Notes under the pieces: generated by a model
Told to the model about the DNA's origin: nothing
The model's database searches: none
Seen by the model: the letters and a program-made list of their open reading frames with translations, nothing else
Source: an uncultured Lachnospiraceae bacterium
GTDB lineage: Bacteria > Bacillota > Clostridia > Lachnospirales > Lachnospiraceae
Length of the DNA stretch: 64,000 bases
Direction: 5' to 3'
Assembly: GCA_947243855.1 (NCBI GenBank)
Contig: CAMXIK010000015.1
Span: forward strand, 1 to 64,000
Made by a program: the position numbers and the translations under genes
Shown: piece after piece, positions 17,175-25,262 of the stretch
How the letters are laid out: every line of letters starts with the position of its first letter
How positions within the stretch are numbered: the first letter of the stretch is position 1

Positions 17175-18452
17175 ATGATGAAATTTCAGAAGGCAAATAC
17201 CTTAAAAGGGGAAGTGACCATCCCCGGCGACAAATCCATATCCCACCGTGCAGTGATGTTCGGTTCCCTAGCCGAGGGCACCACGGAGGTCACCAACTTT
17301 TTACAGGGGGCCGACTGCCTTTCCACCATAGAGGCCTTTCGGCAAATGGGTATCACAATCGAAAATACCCCCGAAAGAATCCTCATCCATGGGCGGGGGC
17401 TTCACGGGTTAAACGCGCCCTCCGATGTTTTGGATATGGGAAACAGCGGCACCACCACAAGACTGATCAGCGGCATCCTTGCCGGACAGCCCTTTGAGAG
17501 TACGCTCACAGGCGATGCCTCCATCCAGAAACGTCCCATGCGGCGGATTATGGAACCATTGTCCATGATGGGCGCAAGCATCGTCAGCATAAACGGCAAC
17601 GACTGCGCGCCGCTCCATATTACGGGCGCGCCCCTGCACGGCATCCATTACCATTCCAAGGTAGCCTCCGCACAGGTAAAATCCGCCGTCCTGCTGGCAG
17701 GACTCTACGCCGATGGCGAAACTCTTGTAACAGAGCCATCCTTAAGCCGCAATCACACAGAAATCATGCTGCGCACGTTCGGGGCCGATCTGACTTCCGA
17801 AGGCAGGACGGCAAAAGTCTGTCCGGAACCGCGTCTGGAAGGACAGAAAATTCACGTACCCGGCGACATTTCTTCCGCCGCTTATTTTATCGCGGCCGGA
17901 CTTCTTGTGCCCGGCGCAGAAATCCTGATCAAAAACGTGGGCATCAATCCCACCCGCGACGGCATTTTAAAAGTCGCACAGGAAATGGGCGGAAATATCA
18001 CGCTGTTAAACGAAAACCATGACGGAGAACCGACTGCGGACCTTCTGGTAAAACACAGCCGGCTTCACGGCGTTGTGATCGAAGGCGATATCATTCCCAC
18101 GCTGATCGACGAGCTGCCCATTATCAACATCATGGCCGCCTGTGCGGAAGGCACTACCGTTATCCGCAATGCCGCCGAGCTTAAAGTCAAAGAATCTAAC
18201 CGCATCGACGTTATGGTGCAATATCTGGGCGCAATGGGCTGCGATATCACTGGCACGGAAGACGGCATGGTCATTGTTGGCGGAAGGCCGTTACACGGCA
18301 CAGAAGTGGACTCCCATATGGATCACCGCATTGCCATGAGCTTTGCCATCGCCTCCCTGATCGCGGAAGGCGAGACAATCATAAAGGGCAGCGATGTAGT
18401 AAACATCAGCTACCCTAATTTCTATAAGGATCTTCAACGGCTCAGCCTTTAG
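17175..18452 (+). CDS. aroA: 3-phosphoshikimate 1-carboxyvinyltransferase (EPSP synthase)
   Basis: It joins phosphoenolpyruvate to shikimate-3-phosphate in the shikimate pathway. The 425-residue product shows PGDKSISHRAVMFGSLAEG near the start, MGNSGTTTRLISG (about residues 87-99), the RPMRR motif (about 121-125), and ELPIINIMAACAEG and ELKVKESNRI in the second domain. The glyphosate-site motif keeps Gly after GNS, so nothing suggests the Ala substitution of tolerant enzymes. The gene follows tyrA closely; two ATG codons in tandem are possible starts. Confidence 0.97.
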   Translation: MMKFQKANTLKGEVTIPGDKSISHRAVMFGSLAEGTTEVTNFLQGADCLSTIEAFRQMGITIENTPERILIHGRGLHGLNAPSDVLDMGNSGTTTRLISGILAGQPFESTLTGDASIQKRPMRRIMEPLSMMGASIVSINGNDCAPLHITGAPLHGIHYHSKVASAQVKSAVLLAGLYADGETLVTEPSLSRNHTEIMLRTFGADLTSEGRTAKVCPEPRLEGQKIHVPGDISSAAYFIAAGLLVPGAEILIKNVGINPTRDGILKVAQEMGGNITLLNENHDGEPTADLLVKHSRLHGVVIEGDIIPTLIDELPIINIMAACAEGTTVIRNAAELKVKESNRIDVMVQYLGAMGCDITGTEDGMVIVGGRPLHGTEVDSHMDHRIAMSFAIASLIAEGETIIKGSDVVNISYPNFYKDLQRLSL

Positions 18453-18472
18453 CCCTTTTTCTGGCTCAAAAG

Positions 18473-18832
18473 CTATGTAGCCGCCTCCTCTTCGGCATCC
18501 ATCTTGGCAATGGTGCTGTAGGTTTCAATTCTGCTCGCCTCAGCCTCCGACATGCCGATAAAGATAGACCCGTAGGCGTATTCGTTTTCTCCCTTCATCT
18601 CGATGCGCACAATCTCAAGAAAACAGTGGAGCACTTCCTTCGTCCAGAGCGTCAAAAACACCTCGTAGACAGCGCCGATCTCCAACGGCTCGCTGCACAG
18701 AAAACCCACTCCGGTTTTGGACACGTCCGATACATCAATATTCACTTCTTTCGCCGCATGGTCTGCGTCAAGTCTTTTAATCAGGAGTTTCGAGGAAAGC
18801 TCCAATCTTCTGTTTTTTCTGCGTTCTTCCAT
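18473..18832 (-). CDS. PilZ-domain c-di-GMP receptor
   Basis: A 119-residue single-domain PilZ protein. Both signature parts are present: an Arg-rich RRKNRR at residues 4-9 and DVSDVSKTGVGF about 30 residues later, matching RxxxR and (D/N)xSxxG. Such proteins bind cyclic di-GMP and pass the signal to motility or surface partners. The ATG at 18832 is preferred; a GTG at 18871 lacks a ribosome site and overlaps the VanZ-like stop. It lies 35 nt after the VanZ-like gene, probably in one operon. The diguanylate cyclase at 45.3 kb could supply the ligand. Confidence 0.88.
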   Translation of the reverse strand: MEERRKNRRLELSSKLLIKRLDADHAAKEVNIDVSDVSKTGVGFLCSEPLEIGAVYEVFLTLWTKEVLHCFLEIVRIEMKGENEYAYGSIFIGMSEAEASRIETYSTIAKMDAEEEAAT

Positions 18833-18867
18833 GTTTCCCTGCCTTTCTTCCACAATCCCTATCCTTC

Positions 18868-19362
18868 TCACGAAAGTTTCACTAACAGCCTATTTAAAAA
18901 ATAAGACCCAACCATACAAAAAATTCCAGCGATACTCCCGTACCAGTTGAGGGCCGCGTCCGACTGCTGAAAATGTCTGCCCTCCACAAACTGTTTATAG
19001 TATTCCGTATAGTAAGCCAGAACATAACAGACCGCACCTGCGCCGATCACGCCGAATATCCTGCCGTATCCCCTAAAAATGACCATGCTCACAAACGTGG
19101 TTACAAATCCCACCACAAAGAACAGCCCCAAATGGGCGCCGTAACGTATCATCAACGCCGTGGTTTCAATTTGATCCATGGTTGGCTGCTCAAAAATCCG
19201 CCTCGCAATCTGCTCCGCCAAACGCATAGTGATACCTGCAGAGTCTGTGCCGTTCTGAAAGGATACTACCATCACAAAATATAAAAGCAGTAAAAGCGCT
19301 GCAAATGATGCAGCAATCACACAAAGTTCCAACAAAATGTTTCCTTTTTTTCTTCTACCCAT
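18868..19362 (-). CDS. VanZ-like membrane protein
   Basis: A 164-residue membrane protein with four hydrophobic segments, including an N-terminal one (LLELCVIAASFAALLLLLYFVMVVSF). The stretch RYGAHLGLFFVVGFV matches the VanZ family. VanZ itself gives low-level teicoplanin resistance; most relatives have no assigned role. It is transcribed from the promoter at 19418-19446, which is a near copy of one in front of the HipA-like operon, and is followed by the PilZ gene. Confidence 0.8.
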   Translation of the reverse strand: MGRRKKGNILLELCVIAASFAALLLLLYFVMVVSFQNGTDSAGITMRLAEQIARRIFEQPTMDQIETTALMIRYGAHLGLFFVVGFVTTFVSMVIFRGYGRIFGVIGAGAVCYVLAYYTEYYKQFVEGRHFQQSDAALNWYGSIAGIFCMVGSYFLNRLLVKLS

Positions 19363-19398
19363 GCCGCCTGCTTTCCTTCATCGGTCATCATACCTTTT

Positions 19399-19455
19399 GT
19401 TATAATATCTTACCATGATTATAATATGCACCACCATAAATTACAAATAGTTTAT
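19399..19455 (-). repeat. 57-bp duplicated promoter cassette, copy 1
   Basis: This segment and 23898-23954 align without gaps over 57 bp; the blocks ATAAACTATTTGTAATTT and TGCATATTATAATC are identical in both, as are AAGATA and ATAAC. It contains a full promoter (see 19418-19446) and its outer end overlaps the stop codon of the Ser/Thr kinase gene. Confidence 0.8.
19418..19446 (-). promoter_or_regulatory. Promoter of the VanZ-like/PilZ operon
   Basis: Minus-strand TTGTAA and TATAAT with a 17-nt spacer, 56 nt upstream of the VanZ-like start, inside the duplicated cassette. Confidence 0.7.
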
Positions 19456-20978
19456 TCTAACGGATTCGGAACCGTAAACGGCGGGCTTAAATACTTCTCC
19501 TCCGGATAGGACGACACAGACGGACTGGATTTATACTCATTTGGCCGCGAAGTGTGCACCTGTAAGGCGAAACGATAGGTTTCCCCCGGCTCGCCTACAA
19601 ACTCCTGCCTGATGCGGACACCAGGCCATTCACTGTCCAAAAGAAATCCTTTGGAAACCATAGTGTTCATAATATATTCTCCGGCCTCATTATAAACATA
19701 GACGTCAACGACATCTTTATCTTCATAATCGTCCCAATTGGTAAAAGCCCCAAAATACCATCTGGATTCGTCCGTCTCCTTCGCCGCCCAATAAAGCCCT
19801 TCCGGCGCAGGCAGTTCCGGCGCGTCTTTTCCGGTAAACACAAAAGCGTCCGACAACGTAAAGGGGCTGTCCACATAAGTAATCCCATCCCCGGAAGCAC
19901 GCACGGCAAAATAATAAAATCCATTGTCCCAAAATTCATCTGAAAAGCTCGTACAAAAATACGCTTCCCCCGCAGTTCCCAGCTCCGTGCCGTCGCGCGT
20001 CCACCACACATTTCCCCGCATCGTGCCCTCGCGCTCCCACGCATCCTTTTCCAAATCCGGCGGCGACTCCGTGTCTCTCCTGTATAATCTCCAATCATAT
20101 CTCTGGTCATCGCCAACTCCTGACTCAAACACACATCCCCAATATCCGATGCCTGTCTCCCCGTCCCAGTGTGCATCTGCAGGCGCAGGCAGCACAAGCA
20201 GATCCGTCTCACTCCCATCAGATTGAAAATCGTCCTTTGCCCCCATACTGCTAGGAAGCGCATTCCACAAAACAACTGCGGTCAAAACTGCCGCTGCCGC
20301 GAAAAAAATACCAGCCCGCATCCTGAAAACGCCAAAAAACGCTTTCTTTACCTGACGAACCGACTGATATCTTTTATCCGGGTTTAAATTGGTACATTTA
20401 GACAGGCAGCTTCTATAACGACGTTTCCCTGCCCTGCTTCCCAAAAGCTGTTTGATCGTAACACCCAGCGCATAGATATCCGCCCGCTCGTCCGTCTGGG
20501 AAAAGCCGTACTGCTCCGGAGGCGCATATCCCTTGGTTCCAAGCAGCTCCGTGTCCTGCTCCGCCTCTTTTTTCGGCATACGCGCCGCGTCAAAATCAAT
20601 CAAACGGATATGCCCGTCCTTTGCCAAAAGAATATTGGAAGGCTTGATATCCCGATGAATGATTCCTTTTTCATGCAGAAAAATCAACACGTCGCAGAGC
20701 TCCTTTACAATAATCCTGCACTGTTTTTCTGACAGTTCTATGCTTCCCACTGTCCGCCCCTCAATATATTCTTCCAAAACAATCGTGCTCTCGTCTTCAA
20801 TAGAAACCTCATAGACCAACGGCAGATACGGGTGCGACAGCGTTTGAAGTTTCTGATAGAGTGAATGCCGTCCCTGCAGCGTTTTACGAACCAAAAGCTG
20901 CCCGCTTCCCTGCTCTTTCACAATCTGCACTTTGCTCTTTTCACTCTGTTTCAGCACTTTTATCTCTTGGTATCCCAT
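19452..20978 (-). CDS. Membrane Ser/Thr protein kinase with extracellular domain
   Basis: A 508-residue eukaryotic-type kinase of compact form. The invariant Lys is probably in LLVRKTLQG (about 32), the catalytic loop is HRDIKPSN (108-115), the metal site reads IDFDAAR with DFD in place of DFG (128-130), and the activation segment ends in APPEQYG (152-158). A membrane helix (IFFAAAAVLTAVVLW, about 224-238) connects to an outside region of about 265 residues rich in Trp and Asp without Cys pairs or PASTA repeats. So it is not PrkC-like; the ligand is unknown. It reads alone on the minus strand, downstream of the acyltransferase gene. Kinase activity is well supported. Confidence 0.88.
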   Translation of the reverse strand: MGYQEIKVLKQSEKSKVQIVKEQGSGQLLVRKTLQGRHSLYQKLQTLSHPYLPLVYEVSIEDESTIVLEEYIEGRTVGSIELSEKQCRIIVKELCDVLIFLHEKGIIHRDIKPSNILLAKDGHIRLIDFDAARMPKKEAEQDTELLGTKGYAPPEQYGFSQTDERADIYALGVTIKQLLGSRAGKRRYRSCLSKCTNLNPDKRYQSVRQVKKAFFGVFRMRAGIFFAAAAVLTAVVLWNALPSSMGAKDDFQSDGSETDLLVLPAPADAHWDGETGIGYWGCVFESGVGDDQRYDWRLYRRDTESPPDLEKDAWEREGTMRGNVWWTRDGTELGTAGEAYFCTSFSDEFWDNGFYYFAVRASGDGITYVDSPFTLSDAFVFTGKDAPELPAPEGLYWAAKETDESRWYFGAFTNWDDYEDKDVVDVYVYNEAGEYIMNTMVSKGFLLDSEWPGVRIRQEFVGEPGETYRFALQVHTSRPNEYKSSPSVSSYPEEKYLSPPFTVPNPLE

Positions 20979-21063
20979 ATCTATTTTTGCCTCTCATTCT
21001 TCTCACTGATGTTCATTATATCACGTTTTATCAAATGACTCTAACAAAAAAGAGAGTCAGAAT

Positions 21064-22104
21064 TCAACGTTCTCCCGTTACGATCCGGTACAGCCCCGGC
21101 AGATGTTTTTTTAATACCGTGCCTGCCAGAATACAGCCTGCCATCACCACAACTGGAATCAGCAGATATTCCAAAAAACAACACAGCGGGCTTTTGGGAA
21201 ACAGTCGGAAACAAATCTTTCGCAAAGAGGATAATGACAGTTCATGCAGAACATATATCATAAAAACCCACTCCGAAAACTTCAGAAAAATCCGCCGCAT
21301 TGTTTTACGAATATAGATTTCCTTTGACAGCCGCAGCCAAAACACAATTCCGAACAGCATAGCGATATCTCTGGTTACCAAATTGTCACAAAACAATGCC
21401 GCCGCCACACAACAACAATACAGCGCTCCAACCTCTCCCATAGAATATCTGTCAAAAAAATAAATGGAAATTCTTTTTTTGACAACCGCAGCCCCGACCA
21501 GAAACCAGCCAAGCGCTGTTTTTCCATAAAAAGAAAAGGGGCAGAGAATCGAAAATAATCCGATACAAAACGCTGCCTGCGGACTCTTGTCCGCCGCTTT
21601 CCTGATCGACAAAAAGAGCAGAATCACCGCCATCAGATCCCGCATAAACCATAACGGATAGCACTGTGGATATTCCCGCCCTATACCGTATAATCCGAAC
21701 CATTCCCACACAGAACATTGTAAAATCGGCGTATTGTTTCCCGAAAAGTAAGCTGCCGTAAACGGCAGACTCTGTAAAATAAGAAACACTACGATCCAAA
21801 AGGTATTCCAAATCAGATACGGTACAAGCAAGGTCCTTGTCTTTTTCCAAATCACATCCTTGTATGTATGTTCCGCGCGGAACAGCAAAACGGCGGAAAG
21901 CAGAAAAAAAATCGGCACGCCACATCTTGCCATCACCTGTGACACACCGACTTCCAACAGCCTCAGCCATTCCGGAAGAATCACTGTCTGACTGCCGTTT
22001 TCAAAATTGACCTCTGTCGTATAAGCATGTAAAAATACTACTAAAACAATCGCGATACTTTTGACGATCCTGATTCTATCGCTTTCCTCTTTTGTCATCT
22101 GCAT
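21064..22104 (-). CDS. Acyltransferase family 3 membrane protein
   Basis: A 346-residue multi-pass protein of the acyltransferase-3 (OafA/YrhL-like) family, which O-acylates surface sugars. The N-terminal pattern RIRIVKSIAIVLVVFLHAY has the family His in the first helix (VVFLHAY), and CGVPIFFLLSAVLLF follows. About ten hydrophobic segments are present. The start at 22104 (MQMTKEE) is chosen because GGGGAG lies 10 nt before it; an ATG six codons earlier covers that site. The target polymer is unknown. Confidence 0.83.
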   Translation of the reverse strand: MQMTKEESDRIRIVKSIAIVLVVFLHAYTTEVNFENGSQTVILPEWLRLLEVGVSQVMARCGVPIFFLLSAVLLFRAEHTYKDVIWKKTRTLLVPYLIWNTFWIVVFLILQSLPFTAAYFSGNNTPILQCSVWEWFGLYGIGREYPQCYPLWFMRDLMAVILLFLSIRKAADKSPQAAFCIGLFSILCPFSFYGKTALGWFLVGAAVVKKRISIYFFDRYSMGEVGALYCCCVAAALFCDNLVTRDIAMLFGIVFWLRLSKEIYIRKTMRRIFLKFSEWVFMIYVLHELSLSSLRKICFRLFPKSPLCCFLEYLLIPVVVMAGCILAGTVLKKHLPGLYRIVTGER

Positions 22105-22177
22105 TTTCACTTTTCTCCCCATTTAACCAAACAAAAAAACTCTGCCTATGATTATAAGCAGAACTCTTTCTCTTTTG

Positions 22178-22194
22178 GTCTACCCCGGGTAGAC
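22178..22194. promoter_or_regulatory. 17-bp palindrome abutting the XRE promoter
   Basis: GTCTACC and GGTAGAC flank CCG in perfect symmetry. The palindrome ends one base before the -35 box at 22195, a position typical of an activator site. Confidence 0.6.
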
Positions 22195-22223
22195 TTGTCA
22201 CCTTTATGAAAAGCAAGTATAAT
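22195..22223 (+). promoter_or_regulatory. Promoter of the XRE regulator gene
   Basis: TTGTCA and a perfect TATAAT with a 17-nt spacer, about 80 nt before the start codon. Confidence 0.7.
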
Positions 22224-22302
22224 AAGATACGAAATACGCCTAATCATTTCAGGTTGACAGCCACACCCGATCATAAAAATACGAAAAGGATTACCATATA
22301 AA

Positions 22303-22740
22303 ATGAATGAAAAGTCAACAGACAAACTGAGACACGAAATTAAGACTGTAACAAATATAGAAGATTATCTGACAAAAAACAATGACTATCTGCTAAAAGA
22401 CACCCTGTCTGAACACCTATCTATGCTTCTCAACCAGAAGAATCTAAAACGCGCAGACGTGATACGCGGCTCGCAGCTCGGCCGCGCCTATGTCTATCGG
22501 ATTTTTGCGGGAAATAAAGTCCCTTCGCGAGACAAACTGATCGCCCTTGCCTTTGGGCTGCAGCTCACCGAGGAGGAGACACAGAAAATGTTAAAACTTT
22601 CTGGCAACAGGGAATTATATGCCAAAGACGTGCGGGACGCGCTGCTCCTTTTCGCCCTACAGAGAAACATGACTATTATAGAGGCCAACGAAATACTTTT
22701 TGACCATGGAATTGCGGTGTTAGATACGGCGAAGGAATAA
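22303..22740 (+). CDS. XRE-family helix-turn-helix regulator
   Basis: A 145-residue protein with a Cro/CI-type helix-turn-helix at about residues 45-95 (LLNQKNLKRADVIRGSQLGRAYVYRIFAG, then KVPSRDKLIALAFGL). The N-terminal 40 residues are acidic and helical; the C-terminus (LLLFALQRNMTIIEANEILFDHG) may serve for dimerisation. Its promoter carries a palindrome. It ends only 10 nt from the convergent HipA-like gene, which raises the question of a functional link. It is not in an operon with it, so a classic HipB assignment is not justified. Confidence 0.78.
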   Translation: MNEKSTDKLRHEIKTVTNIEDYLTKNNDYLLKDTLSEHLSMLLNQKNLKRADVIRGSQLGRAYVYRIFAGNKVPSRDKLIALAFGLQLTEEETQKMLKLSGNRELYAKDVRDALLLFALQRNMTIIEANEILFDHGIAVLDTAKE

Positions 22741-22750
22741 GTATTATCCT

Positions 22751-23521
22751 CTACTGCTTTATAATCGTTGCGTATTTCTTTAATTGAATACGCAATGTCT
22801 CCAATGCTCTGGAATCTTGTTCATTTTGCAGCATAGTATCTAACTTTGCGTAATCCACCTTCAATCCAAATCCCAATTCCATAGCCTGATTTTCAAGACT
22901 GGCTGAAAACGGCTGCCCGACTACTCTGTCAATATTTGTTTCAATATCGTCATCTATCGGAAATTCAGCCAGATTGCTTAACAGCGCATTCCCGTGATCA
23001 AAAACAGGCGCTGTTTTATACTGTTTTTTTACCAAATCCGCCACAATGCCAAGATTATTGAAATGCCTGTCCGTATTCAAAATGAGCATATCAAACGTTG
23101 CAATTTTTCCTAATGATTCCCTGATATCCAAACCGATCGTATCAAAAACAAAATCAATTACAAACCGAATCCTGTCTTTCACCGAATCGATCATTCTTAT
23201 TCTTTCTGACAACTGTCCGCCATGATAAATATCATAAAGTCTTTGCAAGCTGATAAAGGATTCACTTTCCAATAAGAAATTGGCCGATCGGCAGCCGTCC
23301 ACTCCATTAATTTTACATGGTTCGTACTCCACATAATCCTGCATATTGGAACAGGCAAGCACCTTCGAGGCCAGATATTCGGACACTCCTTCATAGCCAA
23401 CATGATTCTGTTTATACCAAAACCCATTTTCATAATATTTTTTTTGCGTCCCGATACTGCTTCCAACAACCATAACCAACGCATCCGGAGATAACTTATA
23501 ATCTTTTATCATCTTCTCCAT
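22751..23521 (-). CDS. HipA-like kinase (catalytic core only)
   Basis: A 256-residue protein matching the C-terminal kinase part of HipA-type Ser/Thr kinases. The catalytic stretch reads FDMLILNTDRHFNNLG (about 143-158), equivalent to the HipA N-x-D-x-H-x-x-N loop, and APVFDHGNALLS (171-182) carries the metal-binding Asp. The N-terminal HipA subdomain is absent. The ATG at 23521 has GGGAGG 7 nt upstream and lies inside the end of the preceding gene (13-nt overlap), so the pair is translationally coupled. A separate small partner plus kinase resembles the HipS-HipT split of HipBST. HipA kinases known so far phosphorylate translation factors; the target here is unknown. Confidence 0.78.
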   Translation of the reverse strand: MEKMIKDYKLSPDALVMVVGSSIGTQKKYYENGFWYKQNHVGYEGVSEYLASKVLACSNMQDYVEYEPCKINGVDGCRSANFLLESESFISLQRLYDIYHGGQLSERIRMIDSVKDRIRFVIDFVFDTIGLDIRESLGKIATFDMLILNTDRHFNNLGIVADLVKKQYKTAPVFDHGNALLSNLAEFPIDDDIETNIDRVVGQPFSASLENQAMELGFGLKVDYAKLDTMLQNEQDSRALETLRIQLKKYATIIKQ

Positions 23522-23850
23522 CTGACATCCTCCCAACAAATTTCTTCCCCTTCGAACCGAATCCAAATCTGGTCTTCCCACATGACTCCATGTGTGATTC
23601 TGTTCCATTTCCAAGGGTCGTTTGTCTCTAAATGCGCCTGCGTTAGTATCTCCTTTAAATCTGCCCGTCCATCTTCATAGCAGCGGCTTTTCAAAAACCC
23701 ATACACCCGTTCAAGAGAAACATTATCCCCGCTAAAAGGCTGCATCATTGAGTCCGGAACCATTTTATCAATCCGCACCTCTTTCCGGTCATCTGAAACA
23801 AAAACTTTCGCAACGGGTATGTCTTCACACATTACCGTGAAATTGTACAT
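23509..23850 (-). CDS. Small partner of the HipA-like kinase (HipS-like position)
   Basis: A 113-residue protein starting MYNFTVMCEDIPVAKVFVSDD. The ATG at 23850 is chosen because AGGAG lies 8 nt before it. The middle part reads PFSGDNVSLERVYGFLKSRC, which recalls the segment of HipA subdomain 1 that precedes the kinase core, but the similarity is weak. It overlaps the kinase gene by 13 nt and shares its promoter. Position and size suggest it could control the kinase, as HipS does HipT. That is inference; no motif fixes the function. Confidence 0.6.
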   Translation of the reverse strand: MYNFTVMCEDIPVAKVFVSDDRKEVRIDKMVPDSMMQPFSGDNVSLERVYGFLKSRCYEDGRADLKEILTQAHLETNDPWKWNRITHGVMWEDQIWIRFEGEEICWEDVRWRR

Positions 23851-23897
23851 TCCATACACTCCTGCTTTTGACATTCCGTTTGAATAATACTGCTGTC

Positions 23898-23954
23898 GTT
23901 ATGGTATCTTTCTACGATTATAATATGCATCGTCTCAAATTACAAATAGTTTAT
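23898..23954 (-). repeat. 57-bp duplicated promoter cassette, copy 2
   Basis: Ungapped match to 19399-19455; most differences fall in the spacer between the promoter boxes and just downstream of the -10 box. It drives the HipS/HipT-like pair. Confidence 0.8.
23917..23945 (-). promoter_or_regulatory. Promoter of the HipA-like operon
   Basis: Minus-strand TTGTAA and TATAAT with a 17-nt spacer, 67 nt before the start codon. Confidence 0.7.
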
Positions 23955-23984
23955 CTATTTTCTATTGGTCCAATATTCTGTCTC

Positions 23985-24770
23985 TTAAAAGATATTTCGG
24001 TTCATTTTAACCAAAATATCCTCTGTTTTTGCTTCAAAATAAAGCGCTTTCCCAGCTTCGGTTTCTAAGATAATATAGCTATATTCGCCATCCTTTTTTG
24101 TTGACAGTGAAATATTGTCCTTCGTAACAGGATAACTAATACCCGTATAAAGCAATACTGCACAAAGTAGGACGACAAATACAAGACATACGGCAGCCAC
24201 CGCTTTCAAAATTATTTTGGCTATTTTCTTTTTGACCGCCGTTATTACCTCCGCGTCGTATTTCCTTTGCGGCGCTTCTGCCACATCAATTTGCCTGCCC
24301 GACTTCAAGCGCTCAAATGCTGCGGCACAATCGGAACAAGTTTCAAGGTGTTCCTTTACAAATACCGTTGTGCCTTCACTTACCATATTTTCAAGGTACA
24401 GTGGCAGCACATAAACTTCCTTGTAGGGCTCTGGCATTGTATGCAAAATTTTTCGTATCTGCAACGCTTCGACCTGTATTCCGATTTGTTCTTCAAGGAA
24501 AGCCTTCGGGTCTGCTATGTTTTGCAATTCTATCTCTTCCATACTTGCTGTTTTATGTCTTTTTTTCAAATAGGTATAGTACGTGTTTTTCGCAATCTGG
24601 CAGATCCATACCCGCATATCGCAATCGCCGCGAAACTCCCCAATGGATTTCATTACCTTTAAAAATGTTTCACTTGCAATTTTCTCCGCTATCTGCTCAT
24701 TACCTGAAAGCTTCCAGATATAATGGTATACCGATTTGAAATAGGTTCTGTATATCTGCTCAATCTCCAT
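23985..24770 (-). CDS. ECF sigma factor fused to zinc-finger anti-sigma factor
   Basis: A 261-residue hybrid. Residues 1-75 are sigma-70 region 2 (IEQIYRTYFKSVYHYIWKLSGNEQIAEKIASETFLKVM ... DMRVWICQIAKNTYYTYLKK, split here by text omitted). The start of region 4 follows (ILHTMPEPYKEVYVL, to about 122), but its DNA-binding helix-turn-helix is missing. The frame passes directly into an anti-sigma factor: PLYLENMVSEG, a zinc-finger HLETCSDC (about 141-148), and a membrane helix (AAVCLVFVVLLCAVLLYTG, about 192-210) with a short outside tail. In known operons these are two genes, so an in-frame deletion of about one sigma-4 domain is the simple explanation. GGAGG precedes the ATG at 24770. It is probably a relic or an inert membrane-tethered sigma fragment. 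Confidence 0.75.
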   Translation of the reverse strand: MEIEQIYRTYFKSVYHYIWKLSGNEQIAEKIASETFLKVMKSIGEFRGDCDMRVWICQIAKNTYYTYLKKRHKTASMEEIELQNIADPKAFLEEQIGIQVEALQIRKILHTMPEPYKEVYVLPLYLENMVSEGTTVFVKEHLETCSDCAAAFERLKSGRQIDVAEAPQRKYDAEVITAVKKKIAKIILKAVAAVCLVFVVLLCAVLLYTGISYPVTKDNISLSTKKDGEYSYIILETEAGKALYFEAKTEDILVKMNRNIF

Positions 24771-24921
24771 TACGCTACCACCTCCCTTCAACAATAAGAC
24801 TTCACAAATGAAGAAATCTTACAATGATAATAAAAATTTTTCGGAAAGCAGAAAACGGCGACCTGACGATTATTTCGCCAGTTCACCGTTGCTTACATTT
24901 TTTCAATATTGTACGGTTACA

Positions 24922-24941
24922 CCCCAAAATGCACTTTGGGG
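24922..24941. repeat. 7-bp GC-rich inverted repeat downstream of the antitoxin gene
   Basis: CCCCAAA and TTTGGGG flank a 6-nt loop just after the HigA-like stop. Without a T run it is only a possible terminator. Confidence 0.4.
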
Positions 24942-24956
24942 AAGTTATTAAACATC

Positions 24957-25262
24957 CTATTTTTCAGCCAGCTCCAGCGGAACAATTGTAAGCGTTTTTC
25001 CCATAGATACCAACAATTTTAAAATGGTTGATAACTGAGGATCTGTTTTTCCGCTTTCCATTCTTGCAATCACAGACTGCTTTACCCCTGTCATATCCTC
25101 CAATTCCCTTTGCGATATGTGATTTTCCTTTCTGGTCTTTATTATCTCTCCGACCAACTTAACCATTAAATCATTTTCGGCAATTTCCTCCGCCGTATAA
25201 TGCTTCTTTCTGTATTCGCTCCAGCTTTCTCCCATTGGGGAGATTTTCTTTCCATTATCCAT
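24957..25262 (-). CDS. HigA-like XRE antitoxin
   Basis: A 101-residue protein with a Cro/CI-type helix-turn-helix (RKENHISQRELEDMTGVKQSVIARMESG, about 45-72). It overlaps the toxin gene by 8 nt and follows it, the toxin-first order typical of HigBA. It would neutralise the toxin and repress the operon, most likely at the palindrome at 25647-25672. The DNA-binding call is strong; the toxin-antitoxin role rests on the pair. Confidence 0.85.
   Translation of the reverse strand: MDNGKKISPMGESWSEYRKKHYTAEEIAENDLMVKLVGEIIKTRKENHISQRELEDMTGVKQSVIARMESGKTDPQLSTILKLLVSMGKTLTIVPLELAEK

Noticed and set aside
17430..17475. Glyphosate-tolerant EPSP synthase
   Set aside because: The motif GNSGTT retains Gly at the key place; no Ala substitution as in CP4-type enzymes.
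22303..23850. Complete hipBST operon
   Set aside because: The XRE gene is convergent with the kinase pair and has its own promoter, so an operon call is not supported; kept only as a hypothesis.
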